Notes under the pieces: model-generated | Told to the model about the DNA's origin: nothing | Seen by the model: the letters and a program-made list of their open reading frames with translations, nothing else | The model's database searches: none | Assembly (NCBI GenBank): GCA_963815965.1 | Contig: CAWFIT010000007.1 | Coordinates: 66,164 to 130,163, forward strand | Origin: DASVFB01 sp963815965 | GTDB lineage: Bacteria > Actinomycetota > Thermoleophilia > Gaiellales > Gaiellaceae | Direction: 5' to 3' | Length of the DNA stretch: 64,000 nt | Translations under genes and position numbers: made by a program | Part shown: positions 34,121-43,989 of the stretch, piece after piece | Layout of the letters: each line of letters starts with the position of its first letter | Position numbering within the stretch: position 1 is the stretch's first letter

Positions 34121-34551
34121 AGGCGCCATTCAAGTTCTCGACACGCACGCGCGTCGGCTTCTCCGACACGGACGCGCAGGGAATCGTCTACTACGGGCGG
34201 TACCTGCCGTACCTCGATCTCGCCCGGGTCGAGTACCACCGCAAGCTCGGTCTCCTGGGCATGGAGGTTGGCGAGCCCGGAGTCGAGTTCGTAATGCGCG
34301 CGTTGACGATCGAATACCACGCGCCCGCAATGTTCGACGACGAGCTCGAGCTCTTCATCCGCGTCGCGCGCATCGGACGCACGAGCGCGACGTACGAGTG
34401 CGCCGCATACCGCGTGCGCGACGACCTACTCCTCGTCACGGCGACGCAGACCCCTGTGCTCGTCGACCTCGACCAGCGCAAGGCGTGCGAGATCCCGCAG
34501 CACTTCCGCGACACGATTCGCGCGTTCGAGGGAGATGATGTCGCCCTCTAG
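34117..34551 (+). CDS. Acyl-CoA thioesterase, 4-hydroxybenzoyl-CoA thioesterase type
   Basis: A 144-residue hot-dog fold thioesterase that hydrolyses acyl-CoA esters. The active-site segment FSDTDAQGIVYYGRYLPYLD near residue 17 holds the catalytic Asp and the YgbC/FcbC signature, followed by EYHRKLGL and FVMRALTIEYHAPAMFDDEL. GTG 34117 overlaps the mutase stop by 4 bases, so it is translationally coupled. Acyl substrate cannot be told. Confidence 0.88.
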   Translation: MKAPFKFSTRTRVGFSDTDAQGIVYYGRYLPYLDLARVEYHRKLGLLGMEVGEPGVEFVMRALTIEYHAPAMFDDELELFIRVARIGRTSATYECAAYRVRDDLLLVTATQTPVLVDLDQRKACEIPQHFRDTIRAFEGDDVAL

Positions 34552-34858
34552 CTCGGGCGCGCTCGAGGCCGTCGAGCGCATCCTCAACCGCGGCGGCGAG
34601 CCCGGCGTCGTGCTGCAGCAGGTGGTGGATGCGCTCCATGCGCGGACGGCCGCTTGGGTCGGGATCGCGTTCGTCGAGGTCAACGGCGTCGAACTCGGCC
34701 CGAGTGCCGGGGCGGCCGCGCCGCCCGCGGACGCCCAGCGGCATCTGATCGAGCGACGGGGACACAAGATCGCGGAGCTCTGGGCGAGCGCCGACGCCGA
34801 TCCCACACTCTTTGCGCGCGTCGCCGTGATCGTCTCGCCGTACTGCGCGCGCCTGTGA
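34535..34858 (+). CDS. Small GAF-like domain protein
   Basis: A 107-residue protein whose sequence GALEAVERILNRGGEPGVVL, then VVDALHARTAAWVGIAFVE, follows the early part of GAF domains, and which ends with LFARVAVIVSPYC. It is shorter than a full GAF domain (about 150), so it may be a minimal or reduced ligand-binding unit. It overlaps the thioesterase gene by 17 bases and uses ATG 34535 or 34538. Function unknown. Confidence 0.65.
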   Translation: MMSPSSSGALEAVERILNRGGEPGVVLQQVVDALHARTAAWVGIAFVEVNGVELGPSAGAAAPPADAQRHLIERRGHKIAELWASADADPTLFARVAVIVSPYCARL

Positions 34859-35009
34859 GCGCGCGCTCGGCCGGTCCCGCACGACGGCCGAGCGACGCTG
34901 CTCGTTCCCCTCCCTCTCCCCTCACACACCTTGTACGCGAAAACCGGCGCCCTGTCATCCCTCGCACGAGGTACCCCGCTCGATCGAGTGACGATCCCTC
35001 GTTCGAGGG

Positions 35010-35510
35010 TCAGCCGACGAGCGCGCCCACGCCGAGCGCGTCGGGAAGCCGGGCACTCCACTCCTCGATGGCGTCCCAGTCGCGGAGATCGCCGGCCGGG
35101 ATGCGCGAGAACGGGAAGTGCAGCGTCTCGGGGACGATGGCGCCGCCGAACAAGCCGACGCTCACCGGTTCGACGCCCGGGAAGCGCGCGAGTGCGGCGT
35201 AGAACTGCTTCCGGGCGCCTTCCCACTGCTCTGGGTCGTCCTTGAGAGGCCCGAGCGCGAACACCGCGAGCGGCCGGTCGCCCAGCTCGGCGGCGAACCT
35301 GTGCAGGAACGCGCGTGCGTCTGCATGCCAGCGGCCCATGTACAGGGGCGCACCGAGCACGACTGCTTGGTACTCGTCGAGCGACCGCACGCGGTTCGCG
35401 GCAAGAGTGTGCGCCTCGACGCCCGCTGCTGCGAGCCGAGCGGCGATCGCCTCCGCGACCTCGTGCGTCGAACCGTGTTTCGTTGCGTATGCGATGAGGA
35501 TCTCGTTCAT
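35010..35510 (-). CDS. Flavodoxin-domain protein (HemG-like)
   Basis: A 166-residue flavodoxin-fold protein. The FMN phosphate loop ILIAYATKHGSTHEVAEAIA is at the very N-terminus, followed by YQAVVLGAPLYMGRWHADAR and RPLAVFALGPLKDDP. This is the pattern of flavodoxin_5/HemG-type proteins, some of which oxidise protoporphyrinogen; others are of unknown role. No heme gene is adjacent. It stands alone between the GAF-like and rsh genes. Confidence 0.85.
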   Translation of the reverse strand: MNEILIAYATKHGSTHEVAEAIAARLAAAGVEAHTLAANRVRSLDEYQAVVLGAPLYMGRWHADARAFLHRFAAELGDRPLAVFALGPLKDDPEQWEGARKQFYAALARFPGVEPVSVGLFGGAIVPETLHFPFSRIPAGDLRDWDAIEEWSARLPDALGVGALVG

Positions 35511-35558
35511 GTAGCCAGCGAAGCACGCCGGTCTCCTCGGCGCATCCGGAAAAACCCG

Positions 35559-37766
35559 CTAGGACGGTGTCACTCTGTACGCATCGAAGACCGCCTCGAT
35601 GTTGCGGAGAGCGGTCAACAGCCCGCGCAGGTCCTTCACGTCGCCGATCTCGGCCGTGTACCAGTTCTTCGCCAGCTGGTCGTCCACGATGCCGCCGTAG
35701 CTGACGATGTTCGCACCGTGCTCGGCGAACGTCCTGGCGACGTCCTCGAGCAAACGCGGCCGGTCCCACGATTGGACGGCGATCTGGACACGGAAGCCGC
35801 GCTGGACGGCGCCCTCTTCCCACTCGACGGGCGTGAAGCGTTCCGGGTTCCGCTTCAGCGCCTTCACGTTCGGGCAGTCCTCGCGGTGGATCGTGATGCC
35901 CTTGCCAAGTGAGATGTAGCCGACGATCTCGTCGCCGGGAACGGGCGTGCAGCACTTGGCGAGTCGCACGAGCACGTCGTCCACGCCCTGCACGTTGACG
36001 CCGATCTGGCCTGACGAGATCGTCCGCTTCGCCCTCGTCGGCCGGAGCGGAATCGTCTCTTCCTCGGCGACCTCGTCCGTCTTCAGCCGCTGGATCACCT
36101 TCTTGACGATTTGCGACGGGCCGAGCTTGCCCGAGCCGAGCGCCAGGTAGAAGTCCTCGGCCTTCTTGAAACCCGCTTCGCGGATTACCTGCGCGAGCAC
36201 CGCCGACCCAGCGAGCTTCTTGTGCGGGAGGTTCTGGGACTTCAGCGCCTGCTCGAGGGCATCGCGGCCCTTCTGCTCGGTGTCGGCACGGGTCTCGCGC
36301 GAGAACCACGCGCGGATCTTGTTCCGAGCGCGCGAGGACTTCGCGAGCTTCTCCCAGTCGCGCGAAGGACCGCGACCTGACTTCGACGTGAGGATCTCGA
36401 CGAAGTCGCCGTTCGCGAGCCGGTAGTGCAGCGGCACGATGCGACCGTTCACCTTTGCGCCGACAGTGCGGTGACCGACGTCTGTGTGCACCGCGTATGC
36501 GAAGTCGATCGGCGTCGCGCCCGCAGGCAGTGTCTTCACCTCGCCCTTCGGTGTGAAGACGTACACCTCGTCCTCGAAGAGGTCCGTGCGGAATGTCTTC
36601 AGAAACTCGACCGAGCCTGCCTCGGTCTCACTCGTGTCCATCAGCTGCTTGACCCACTCACGCCACTCCGCGTCGGCGGGACGGCCTTTGCCGGTCTTGT
36701 ACGCCCAGTGCGCGGCGATCCCGAGCTCCGCGGTCTCGTGCATCTCGCGCGTGCGCAGCTGAATCTCGAGCGGCCGGCCCTCCGGGCCGATCACCGTCGT
36801 GTGCAGCGAGCGGTAGCGGTTGACCTTCGGCATCGCGACGAAGTCCTTGAAGCGGCCGGGCATCGGCTTCCAGAGCGAGTGGATGAGCCCGAGCGCGCCG
36901 TAGCAGTCGCGCGTCCCCTCGTCACCGATACGCTCGACGATGACGCGCATCGCCGTGAGGTCGTAGATCTCGTTGAACTCGCGGCCCTTCTTGGCCATCT
37001 TGTCGTAGATGGAATAGAAGTGCTTCGCGCGGCCGAGGATCTCGGCGGGGATGTCGACCTTGTCGAGCTCCGACTTGAGCACGGCCGCCGCCTCGCGCAC
37101 ATGCGCCTCGCGGTCGGCGCGGCGCTCGGTGACCATCGCCTTGATTTCGGCGTACTTCCGCGGGTGCAGCGCCTGGAACGCGAGGTCCTCGAGCTCCCAC
37201 TTCATCTGGTGAATGCCGAGCCGGTGCGCGAGCGGCGCGTAGACCTCGAGCGTCTCCTTCGCCTTCTGCACCTGCTTCTGCTTGCCCAGGTACTCGATCG
37301 CGCGCATGTTGTGCAGCCTGTCGGCGAGCTTGATGAGGATGACGCGGACGTCCTCCGCCATCGCCACGACCATCTTCCGATAGTTCTCGGCCTCGGCCTG
37401 CTCGCGCGACTGGAACTGCACGCGCGTCAGCTTCGTGACGCCGTCGACGAGTTTGGCGATCTCGTCGCCGAACTCGTCCCTGACCTCGTCGAGCGTCGTG
37501 TCCGTGTCCTCGACAACGTCGTGGAGGAGCGCGGCGGCGATCGTCTCCTCGTCGAGCTTGAGGCTCGCGAGGATCAGCGCCACCCCGTACGGGTGGTGGA
37601 TGAAGTCCTCGCCTGAGCGCCGCTGCTGCCCTTCATGGGCGTTCGCGGCAAAGCGAAACGCCCTGCTGAGCAGGTCGCGGTCGACGTTCGGGTTGTAGGC
37701 CGCAACCTCTGCGAGCAGCTCCTCGACGAGGCTCTGATATCGCTCGTCAAGCTCTACAACTGCCAT
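35559..37766 (-). CDS. relA: Bifunctional (p)ppGpp synthetase/hydrolase Rsh (RelA/SpoT)
   Basis: A 735-residue stringent-response enzyme. The HD hydrolase domain (about 30-190) has HHPYGVA and LLHDVVEDTDTT, so hydrolysis is likely intact. The synthetase domain (about 220-370) has RFKDFVAMPKVNRYRSLHTTV and LEIQLRTREMHETAELGIAAHWAYK. A TGS domain (VYVFTPKGEVKTLPAGATPIDFAY) is at about 405, then a helical region, a conserved-cysteine segment (KCCTPVPGDEIVGYI) and a C-terminal ACT domain. It sets growth control in response to starvation in the cytosol. Single Rsh protein per genome is usual in actinobacteria. Confidence 0.94.
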   Translation of the reverse strand: MAVVELDERYQSLVEELLAEVAAYNPNVDRDLLSRAFRFAANAHEGQQRRSGEDFIHHPYGVALILASLKLDEETIAAALLHDVVEDTDTTLDEVRDEFGDEIAKLVDGVTKLTRVQFQSREQAEAENYRKMVVAMAEDVRVILIKLADRLHNMRAIEYLGKQKQVQKAKETLEVYAPLAHRLGIHQMKWELEDLAFQALHPRKYAEIKAMVTERRADREAHVREAAAVLKSELDKVDIPAEILGRAKHFYSIYDKMAKKGREFNEIYDLTAMRVIVERIGDEGTRDCYGALGLIHSLWKPMPGRFKDFVAMPKVNRYRSLHTTVIGPEGRPLEIQLRTREMHETAELGIAAHWAYKTGKGRPADAEWREWVKQLMDTSETEAGSVEFLKTFRTDLFEDEVYVFTPKGEVKTLPAGATPIDFAYAVHTDVGHRTVGAKVNGRIVPLHYRLANGDFVEILTSKSGRGPSRDWEKLAKSSRARNKIRAWFSRETRADTEQKGRDALEQALKSQNLPHKKLAGSAVLAQVIREAGFKKAEDFYLALGSGKLGPSQIVKKVIQRLKTDEVAEEETIPLRPTRAKRTISSGQIGVNVQGVDDVLVRLAKCCTPVPGDEIVGYISLGKGITIHREDCPNVKALKRNPERFTPVEWEEGAVQRGFRVQIAVQSWDRPRLLEDVARTFAEHGANIVSYGGIVDDQLAKNWYTAEIGDVKDLRGLLTALRNIEAVFDAYRVTPS

Positions 37767-37837
37767 GCGATCAGTGTACTCCGGGGGTTTCCGCGTACCT
37801 GCCCGGGAGGAAACGTCGTTGTGAAGGGGAAGTGGGC

Positions 37838-37930
37838 ATGCCCATGATCAGACGTTGGCGAGACAGGCGAAGGCTGTTGGAGCTCGCGCGGCTTCTGGCG
37901 ACGCTGGACGCGTACGCCGAGCGGCGCTAA
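37838..37930 (+). CDS. Possible 30-residue basic small protein
   Basis: ATG at 37838, preceded by AAGGGGAAG, opens a 30-codon frame MPMIRRWRDRRRLLELARLL plus TLDAYAERR ending in TAA. It is Arg- and Leu-rich and could form one amphipathic helix. It lies between rsh and the small monooxygenase-like gene. No homology is claimed; chance is quite possible in GC-rich DNA. Confidence 0.3.
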   Translation: MPMIRRWRDRRRLLELARLLATLDAYAERR

Positions 37931-37983
37931 GCAGCAGTGATACGGTCGGCGCTAACTATCGGCGTCGAGCGTTGGAGGGCAAC

Positions 37984-38277
37984 ATGGCGACCTTCGGAAT
38001 CACCCACCGGTTTGCCGGCGGGACGAAAGACCAGTACGAGGCGAGCATTGCTCGCGTGCATCCACAGGACGGAAGTCTTCCCGAGGGGCAGACCTATCAC
38101 GCCGCCGGTGCGACCGACGACGGGTGGGTCGTGATCGCAATCTGGGATACCCGCGAGAGCTGGGAACGCTTCCGCGACGAGACGCTGATGCCGGGATTCG
38201 CCGCCCTCGGCGACGCGGGACTGCCCGCGCCTCCGGAGGAAACGGCGTTCGAGATCCACAACGAGCAGACGGGCTAG
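37984..38277 (+). CDS. Small dimeric alpha/beta-barrel-type protein
   Basis: A 97-residue protein with a good ribosome site (GGAGGG) 6 bases before ATG 37984. The pattern ITHRFAGGTKDQYEASIARV, then DDGWVVIAIWDTRESWERF, then RDETLMPGF is that of antibiotic-biosynthesis-monooxygenase-like small proteins. No catalytic residue can be assigned. It ends one base before the recJ stop, in convergent orientation. Confidence 0.75.
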   Translation: MATFGITHRFAGGTKDQYEASIARVHPQDGSLPEGQTYHAAGATDDGWVVIAIWDTRESWERFRDETLMPGFAALGDAGLPAPPEETAFEIHNEQTG

Positions 38278-38278
38278 C

Positions 38279-40142
38279 TCAAGCTGCGGCGGGCAGCGCG
38301 GCGGGCTCTTCGAGGAGTGCACGGAAGCGCTCTGACTCGAGCAGGCTGCGCTTCACGCCGCTCTCGAGCAACAGCTCGTCGAAGACGTCCTCCGCGGCAG
38401 GATCGCGCGCGTCGAGCTTCCACTGAGCGCGCAGCCACGCCGCGAGCTCTTCGTAGCGGTCTTCGGAGTCGAACACGCGGCGCACGACGAGCTGCGGCGC
38501 GACCGTTCCGTTCCAGCGGTTCTCCTCGAGGCGGAAGAGAACGGTCGAAGCGGCCGACGCGACGCAGCCGGTCGAGATGCGACCCGAGCCCGAACGCGAT
38601 CGCGCTGCCGGCGTCGCCGCCGTTCTCGCCGCGCACGCGGAACTTCAGATGCTTGCCGTCGCCGACGGTGCCGAGATCGCGCAGCTCGCACGAGGGCGCG
38701 AGCAGCGTCACGCCCGGGTTGCCGAGACCGAACGGCGCGAGCTGTGCGAGCTCCTGCGCTAGGTCGAGCGTCAGCGGCAGGCCGCGCGGGACGATCGCGT
38801 CGACGAAAGCGACAGGCGCGAGCTCTTCTTCGGACAGCATTCCGTCCGCGTGCTCGGCGAACGCGCGCGCGAACGCGTCGACCTCCGACGGATCGATCGA
38901 CAGGCCCGCGGCGGCACGATGACCGCCCCAGCGCAGCAGGTGGTCGGAGCACGCCGAGAGCGCCTCGTGGAGGTCGAACGCACCGACGGAGCGGCCTGAC
39001 CCCTTCCACGCGTCCTCCCCGCCGGCGATCAGCACGACCGGACGGTGGTAGCGCTCGACGAGCCGCGAGGCGACGATGCCGATCACGCCCTCGTGCCAGT
39101 CCGCATCGGCGAGCGCGTATCCGTGACGCCGTCGCTTGTTCTCCGGCCACGACTCGATCTGCGCGACGGCGGAGCGGAGGATGCGGTCCTCGACTGCCTG
39201 GCGCTCGCGGTTCACCTCCTCCAGGCGTTGCGCGAGCTGCCTCGCCTCATCCGCGTCGTCCGTGAGCAGCAACTCGAGCGCCTCCCGCGGATGGCCCATT
39301 CGCCCGGCGGCGTTGATGCGCGGCGCGAGCCGGAACCCCACCGCGCCCTCGTCGACCGCCGCCGGATCGACGTGCGCAACGTGCATCAGCGCGCGCAGGC
39401 CCGGCTTCTGCGTGCGCGCGAGCGCGCGCAGACCGGCGAGTGCGAACGCGCGGTTCTCGTCCACGAGCGGAACGACGTCTGCGATCGTCGCGAGCCCGAC
39501 GAGGTCCTGATGCTCCGCCATCGGGACGCCCAGCGCCTCGGCGAGCTTGGCCACGACGCCGGTGCCGCACAGCTCGGGGAACGGATACTCGGACGGCCGC
39601 GTCGCGACGATCGGACAATCCGGAAGCTCGTCGCCCGGGCGATGGTGGTCGGTGACGACGACGTCGAGCCCGCGAGCCTTCGCACGCGCGACCTCTTCGA
39701 CGGCCGTGATCCCGCAGTCGACGGTCAGCACGAGACCACAGCCTTCGTCGGCGAGGCGGTCGAGCGTCTGACCCGAGAGTCCGTAGCCCTCGTCGAAGCG
39801 GCTCGGCAGGTGCCAGTCCACCTGGGCGCCGAGCGCGCGGAGACAGATCAGCGCGAGGGCGGTGGCGCAGATGCCGTCGACGTCGTAGTCGCCGTGGACG
39901 CAGATGCGCTTCCCGGCTGTAATCGCAGCGTGGATCGTCTCGACGGCCGCGGCCATGTTCCCGAGCAGGAAGGGATCGTGCCCGGGAGGCGCCCCGGCGA
40001 GGAAGGTTCGGGCGCTCTCCGGATCGGCGTGGCCCCTGCGGACGAGGACGCTCGCCGTGAGCTCGCTGACCTCGAGCTCGCCTGTGAGCGCCAGGACGGC
40101 GTCCGGCGGGCAGGGTTTGATCGTCCAGACACCGTGCTGCAT
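38279..40142 (-). CDS. recJ: Single-stranded-DNA exonuclease RecJ (frameshifted near the end)
   Basis: RecJ degrades single-stranded DNA 5' to 3' in recombination and mismatch repair. Seen: ICVHGDYDVDGICATALALI (motif I) near residue 80, VLTVDCGI, the DHH motif VVTDHHRPGDELPDCPIVA near 165, INAAGRMG, and DHHA1 motif RWGGHRAAAGLSI near 415. After FGLG near 38575 one surplus C in GACCGTT shifts the frame; the other frame carries FRLEENRWNGTVAPQLVVRR to the stop at 38279. All catalytic motifs precede the break. Being a core gene, a sequencing error is likely. The ATG start is 53 bases before the divergent neighbour. Confidence 0.9.
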
Positions 40143-40213
40143 GGGCAGTCCACGGTACGAGCCAAGTCGGACGGCAATCGAAAACCCGGATTTTGGGAAT
40201 ACTGTTTCGTCGA

Positions 40214-41155
40214 ATGATTCACCGCGCAGTCATTCTCGTCGCATTCGTCGCCCTGGCCTGCGCGGCCGCGCCCGGCGCGGCGCGCATGCCCACGATCGCG
40301 CCCGGCGTGATCGTCGGCGGTGTCTACGTGGGCGACTTGACGTCCGAACCGGCGCGCGCGCAGCTCGCCGCGGGGTTCGCGCGCCCCGTAAGCGTCGTCC
40401 ACGGCGAGCAGCACTGGCTCGCGTACCCGCGACAACTCGGCGCCGACGCGGCGGTCGACGCGGCAGTCGAGAGAGCACTGGCGGCCCCGCCCGGCGCCGA
40501 GATATCGGTCGGCGTCGGTTCGTCGGAAAACAAGATGCAGCGCTTCGTCCAGGCGATCGCACAACAGGTCGACCGCCCGGCCGTGGACGCCCAAGTCGTG
40601 AGCGTCTCGAGCGCCGGTCCGGTCATCAGCGAAGGGACGACGGGCGTCGCCGTGCGCCGCGGGCTCCTGCGGCTGAGGCTCGAACGCGCGCTCGAGAACG
40701 GGCTGCACAAGCGGATCGCTGTACCGACACAGACGGTCGAGCCCGAGCGCACGCTCGCGACGTTCGGACCGCTGATCTGGATCAGCCGCGGCTCGAACAC
40801 GTTGCACCTCTACGACGGGGAGCGCTTCGTCAGGTCGTTCGGCGTCGCGACGGGCCAGTCGCGCTATCCGACGCCGTCCGGGCTCTGGCAGATCGTCGAC
40901 ATGCAGCGCAACCCGTGGTGGCGTCCGCCGAACTCGGATTGGGCGAAGGGACTGAAGCCCGTGCCGCCCGGGCCGGGCAACCCGCTCGGCACGCGCTGGA
41001 TGGGCCTGAACGCCGCCGGCGTCGGCATCCACGGCACTCCCGACGCGGCGTCGATCGGCTACTCGGCGTCACACGGCTGCATCCGCATGCAGATCCCCGA
41101 CGCGGAGTGGCTCTTCACGCACGTCCAGATCGGGACGCCGGTCTACATCACTTAA
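40214..41155 (+). CDS. Exported L,D-transpeptidase (YkuD) with N-terminal PG-binding region
   Basis: A 313-residue wall enzyme that makes 3-3 crosslinks or attaches proteins to peptidoglycan. Signal peptide MIHRAVILVAFVALACAAAP is followed by a PG_binding_4/VanW-like region (VIVGGVYVGDLTSEPARAQL, about 30-180). The YkuD domain (about 195-313) has VGIHGTP and the active-site signature SASHGCIRM with catalytic Cys. ATG 40214 gives a clean signal peptide; the frame is open further upstream to 40193. Confidence 0.92.
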   Translation: MIHRAVILVAFVALACAAAPGAARMPTIAPGVIVGGVYVGDLTSEPARAQLAAGFARPVSVVHGEQHWLAYPRQLGADAAVDAAVERALAAPPGAEISVGVGSSENKMQRFVQAIAQQVDRPAVDAQVVSVSSAGPVISEGTTGVAVRRGLLRLRLERALENGLHKRIAVPTQTVEPERTLATFGPLIWISRGSNTLHLYDGERFVRSFGVATGQSRYPTPSGLWQIVDMQRNPWWRPPNSDWAKGLKPVPPGPGNPLGTRWMGLNAAGVGIHGTPDAASIGYSASHGCIRMQIPDAEWLFTHVQIGTPVYIT

Positions 41156-41247
41156 GGGACACGACGACGCTTCCGAACGAGCGGGTGATCGACCTCCGGG
41201 GACTGGAACAGCTCCGTTGACCGCGAGACGTCTCGCCGGCGCCGTGC

Positions 41248-41472
41248 TCAGCGCTCGTACTCGAGCACGATCTCCGGAGGATCCTGGAGATCCGCGTCCA
41301 TCACGATCACAGCGTCGCCGTCCGCGAGGTCGACGCCGGCCGTGAGCGCGATCTGGTGGCCGAAGTTGCGCGAGAGCCGGACCGCGCGGATCCGCGAATC
41401 CTTCGCCGCCCCGTCGAGCATGAGTTCGTAGGTGCGGTCACGGCTGCCGTCGTCGACGAGGATGGCGCGAAA
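41248..41472 (-). pseudogene. Glycosyltransferase family 2 internal fragment
   Basis: The minus strand encodes AILVDDGSRDRTYELMLDG, then RLSRNFGHQIALTAGVDLA and DAVIVMDADLQDPPE, ending in a stop at 41248. This is the nucleotide-sugar binding half (DDGS and DADLQ motifs) of a DPM1-like GT2. Both the N-terminal strand and the C-terminal half are missing. Confidence 0.75.
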
Positions 41473-41488
41473 GGCTTGAGCGCTTCGT

Positions 41489-41580
41489 GCCGACGTATTA
41501 CTCGTAATCCCCGCGTACAACGAGGCGGGCGTCATCCCGGCCTCGCAGGTCGCCGCCAGTCTAGAGCGCGTAGCGGCCTC
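41489..41580 (+). pseudogene. Glycosyltransferase family 2 N-terminal fragment, opposite strand
   Basis: Immediately beside the previous fragment, but on the plus strand, the sequence reads DVLLVIPAYNEAGVIPAS, the first strand of a GT2 domain, and then loses similarity. The two pieces point away from each other and would follow each other in an intact gene. This indicates an inversion, two decayed genes or a misjoined assembly. Confidence 0.6.
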
Positions 41581-41693
41581 CGCCGCCCCAGGCGCGCGCT
41601 ACGACGCTATGGCAGCCTGCCGCAGCCGTGTCTACGCCACCTGCGCACGAAAGTCAACGGCACTGCAGCGCGTGCCGGTTGACGCGCGCCGAT

Positions 41694-43719
41694 CTACCCG
41701 GTCGCCTTCGGCTTCTTGTGGGTGACGAGCTTCAACGCGGGCTTCTTCTTCGCCGGTTTGAGCGGACTCACCTTGACGCGGGCGCTGTCGCTCGCCGTCA
41801 CGCTCGGGCCCGAGGGCGGCGCTCCGGTCGCCGTCGCGACGTTGGTGAACGACTTCGAGACGCTCCCACGCGAGCACGAGTAGGTGACAGACGTGCCGGG
41901 CGCCATCGACGCGAGCGCCGGAAGCTCGGCCGACGTGCGGTTGCAGTTCCGTGCCGCGGGGTCCCGGACCGTCACGTTCGTGAGCGTGGTGTTGCCCGCG
42001 TTCGTGACCGTGATCTTGAACTTCGCCTTGCCGCCGACCGCGACCGACTGCGTCGCCGGGTTCTTCACAATCGCGATGGCCGGCGCCAGCACAGGCGTGA
42101 CCGTCAGCGGCTCGCACGCTCCAGTCGCGGCCTGATGGTTCGCATCGCCGAGGTAGTCGGCGCGGTAGGACAGGTTGGCGATCGCCGCGAAGTTGTCGGA
42201 GACCGCAGCCGACGGGTTGCCCGGGGTGAGCGCGACGGTCTGATCCGTCGACGTGCCGGTGCAGTCGAGCGTCGCGTAGCGGTGGAACACGACGTTCCCT
42301 GCGGGAGCCGACACGGCACTGGGCGTCCCCGCAGCCTGCGCGACGAAGACCTGGTCGTGCACGCTGGTCCCGGCGGTGACCGTGGTGACCGGGCCGGAGG
42401 CGGCGATGACGTTCGTCTGAACCGTGACGCCACAACCGCCGCCAGTGATGGTGATGGTTTGGGCTTGGGTGGCGGTCAGGCCTGTCGAATCGACCACCTT
42501 CAGCGTGAAGTTGAACGTCCCCGCAGCGGTTGGGGTTCCCGTGATCGCCCCTGTCGAGGACAGCGACAGCCCGGGCGGGAGCGTCCCCGAAGCAACCGTC
42601 CAGGTGAACGGCGTGGCATCGATGATGGGGAACGGCTCGGTCTGCGCGTAGTTCTTGCCGCTGTCGACAGCCGGAGCGGGGGCCGAGTAGGCCTGGCACG
42701 CGGTGCCGTTGGGCAGCGGGGTGCAAGCAATCTGTTCCGCACCGACGACATTGGTAATCCACTGGCTGAAGGTGTTGCAGATCAACGTCGCCTTCGAGCC
42801 ATCCGGCGTGAAGACATCAATCCCGAGACCGGAGGTGTCGGGAACGTCGGGGCCAAGCCGATTGACCTTGTTGAAACTGATGACGATGCCGGTGGAGCTC
42901 CCAGCGCTGACCGATATGCCGATGTCGGTCCCGGGGCGGGGCGCGGCGGGGCTGGTCAGCGTGTTGTTGGTCACGGTGACATCGTGGGCGCCGGACAGCA
43001 GCACCGCCGTGCCCGCACCGTTACCGCCCACGCCAGCCTGCGCGTTGCCGCTGCCGAAGATCGTGTTGTTCTCCACCCTGCCGGCGGCTCCCACATAGGA
43101 CACGCCGTTCTGCGAGATCAATCCCTCCAAGGGATGCGGCGGACCCGCGGTGCTGCCAGACAGGTTCATGGTCGTCGACCCGCGTGGTTCGAAGCCGCTC
43201 TTTTGGTAGTCCTTGACCACCGTGTTGGTAATCGTGACAGTGCCCGAGTTCTCCGCCCGGATAGCCCTGCCCGTCTGGCAGGAACCGAACGCGCCGTTCT
43301 GGAACTGAAATATGTGATCGACGGTCACATTGGTCACCGAACCGCCGCCCGCACCGTTGAAGAAGATCCCATACAACACGGCGTTTGCTCCCGGGTCGCC
43401 GGGTCCGCAAAGCGAGAACCCGGTGGCCGGACCCGTGATCGTCACGTTCTGGATGTTCATCGGTCTGACCCGGAGTCGCATTGGTCACGATCCCGCCGTT
43501 GAACTGAGGAATGGGTGTGTGAACAGTGGGGTCAGCGCCATTCAGGTCCGTGGCCGAGATGGTGTGGCCGCCGCCATCAACAGTGGTGATGGCGGCCGGA
43601 ACCGTCAGTGATGTCGTCACTTCCCCGCAGTCCGCGGTCAACGTGAACGTTGTTCCGTTCGTCGTGCCTGCGCACACGGCTGTGATGGACCCTCCAGGAA
43701 TGGGAGCGGCGTTAGCCAC
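41694..43719 (-). CDS. Surface protein: beta-helix, Ig-like and DUF11-like repeats (frameshifted)
   Basis: A large extracytoplasmic protein of about 675 residues. The N-terminal half is a right-handed beta-helix (PAAITTVDGGGHTISATDL, then NIQNVTITGP, GSVTNVTVDHIFQF and GTVTITNTVVKDY repeats). The middle has a putative Ig domain (PFTWTVASGTLPPGLSLSST, GAITGTPTAAGTFNFTLKV). The C-terminal half has an Ig-like repeat and a DUF11-like region (AIVKNPATQSVAVGGKAKF, VTNAGNTTLTNVTVRDP), ending in a Lys-rich tail. A one-base insertion near 43458 breaks the frame, and a signal peptide appears to be lost to another shift upstream of 43719 (MTAVVVLSSPRE in a different frame). Probably a cell-surface or adhesion protein. 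Confidence 0.75.
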
Positions 43720-43989
43720 CCGACCTCCCGCGGCGAAGACAGGACGACAACTGCGGTCATTTCGCCACCACGGCGAAACCCCCTCGAAATCGCGACATCG
43801 CTACCTCCCGTACGGTCCTCCAGCGGGGCCAGGTTGGCACACCGGGCTGAGCTGCGTCCAAGCATCGCGGTCCCACACGCCACCGGCATCACCCGATCGG
43901 GGTGATCGACGTCGCGTGTCCGCGAGCAGGGTCCGTGGCGCCAATGGATCTCGCGGGGCGGGCCTCGCACTCCGCCGCCGGCGAGACGT

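Noticed and set aside
34426..36309. 627-codon minus-strand frame over the thioesterase to rsh region
   Set aside because: Shadow of real genes in other frames; low-complexity Arg/Ala-rich translation with no domain.
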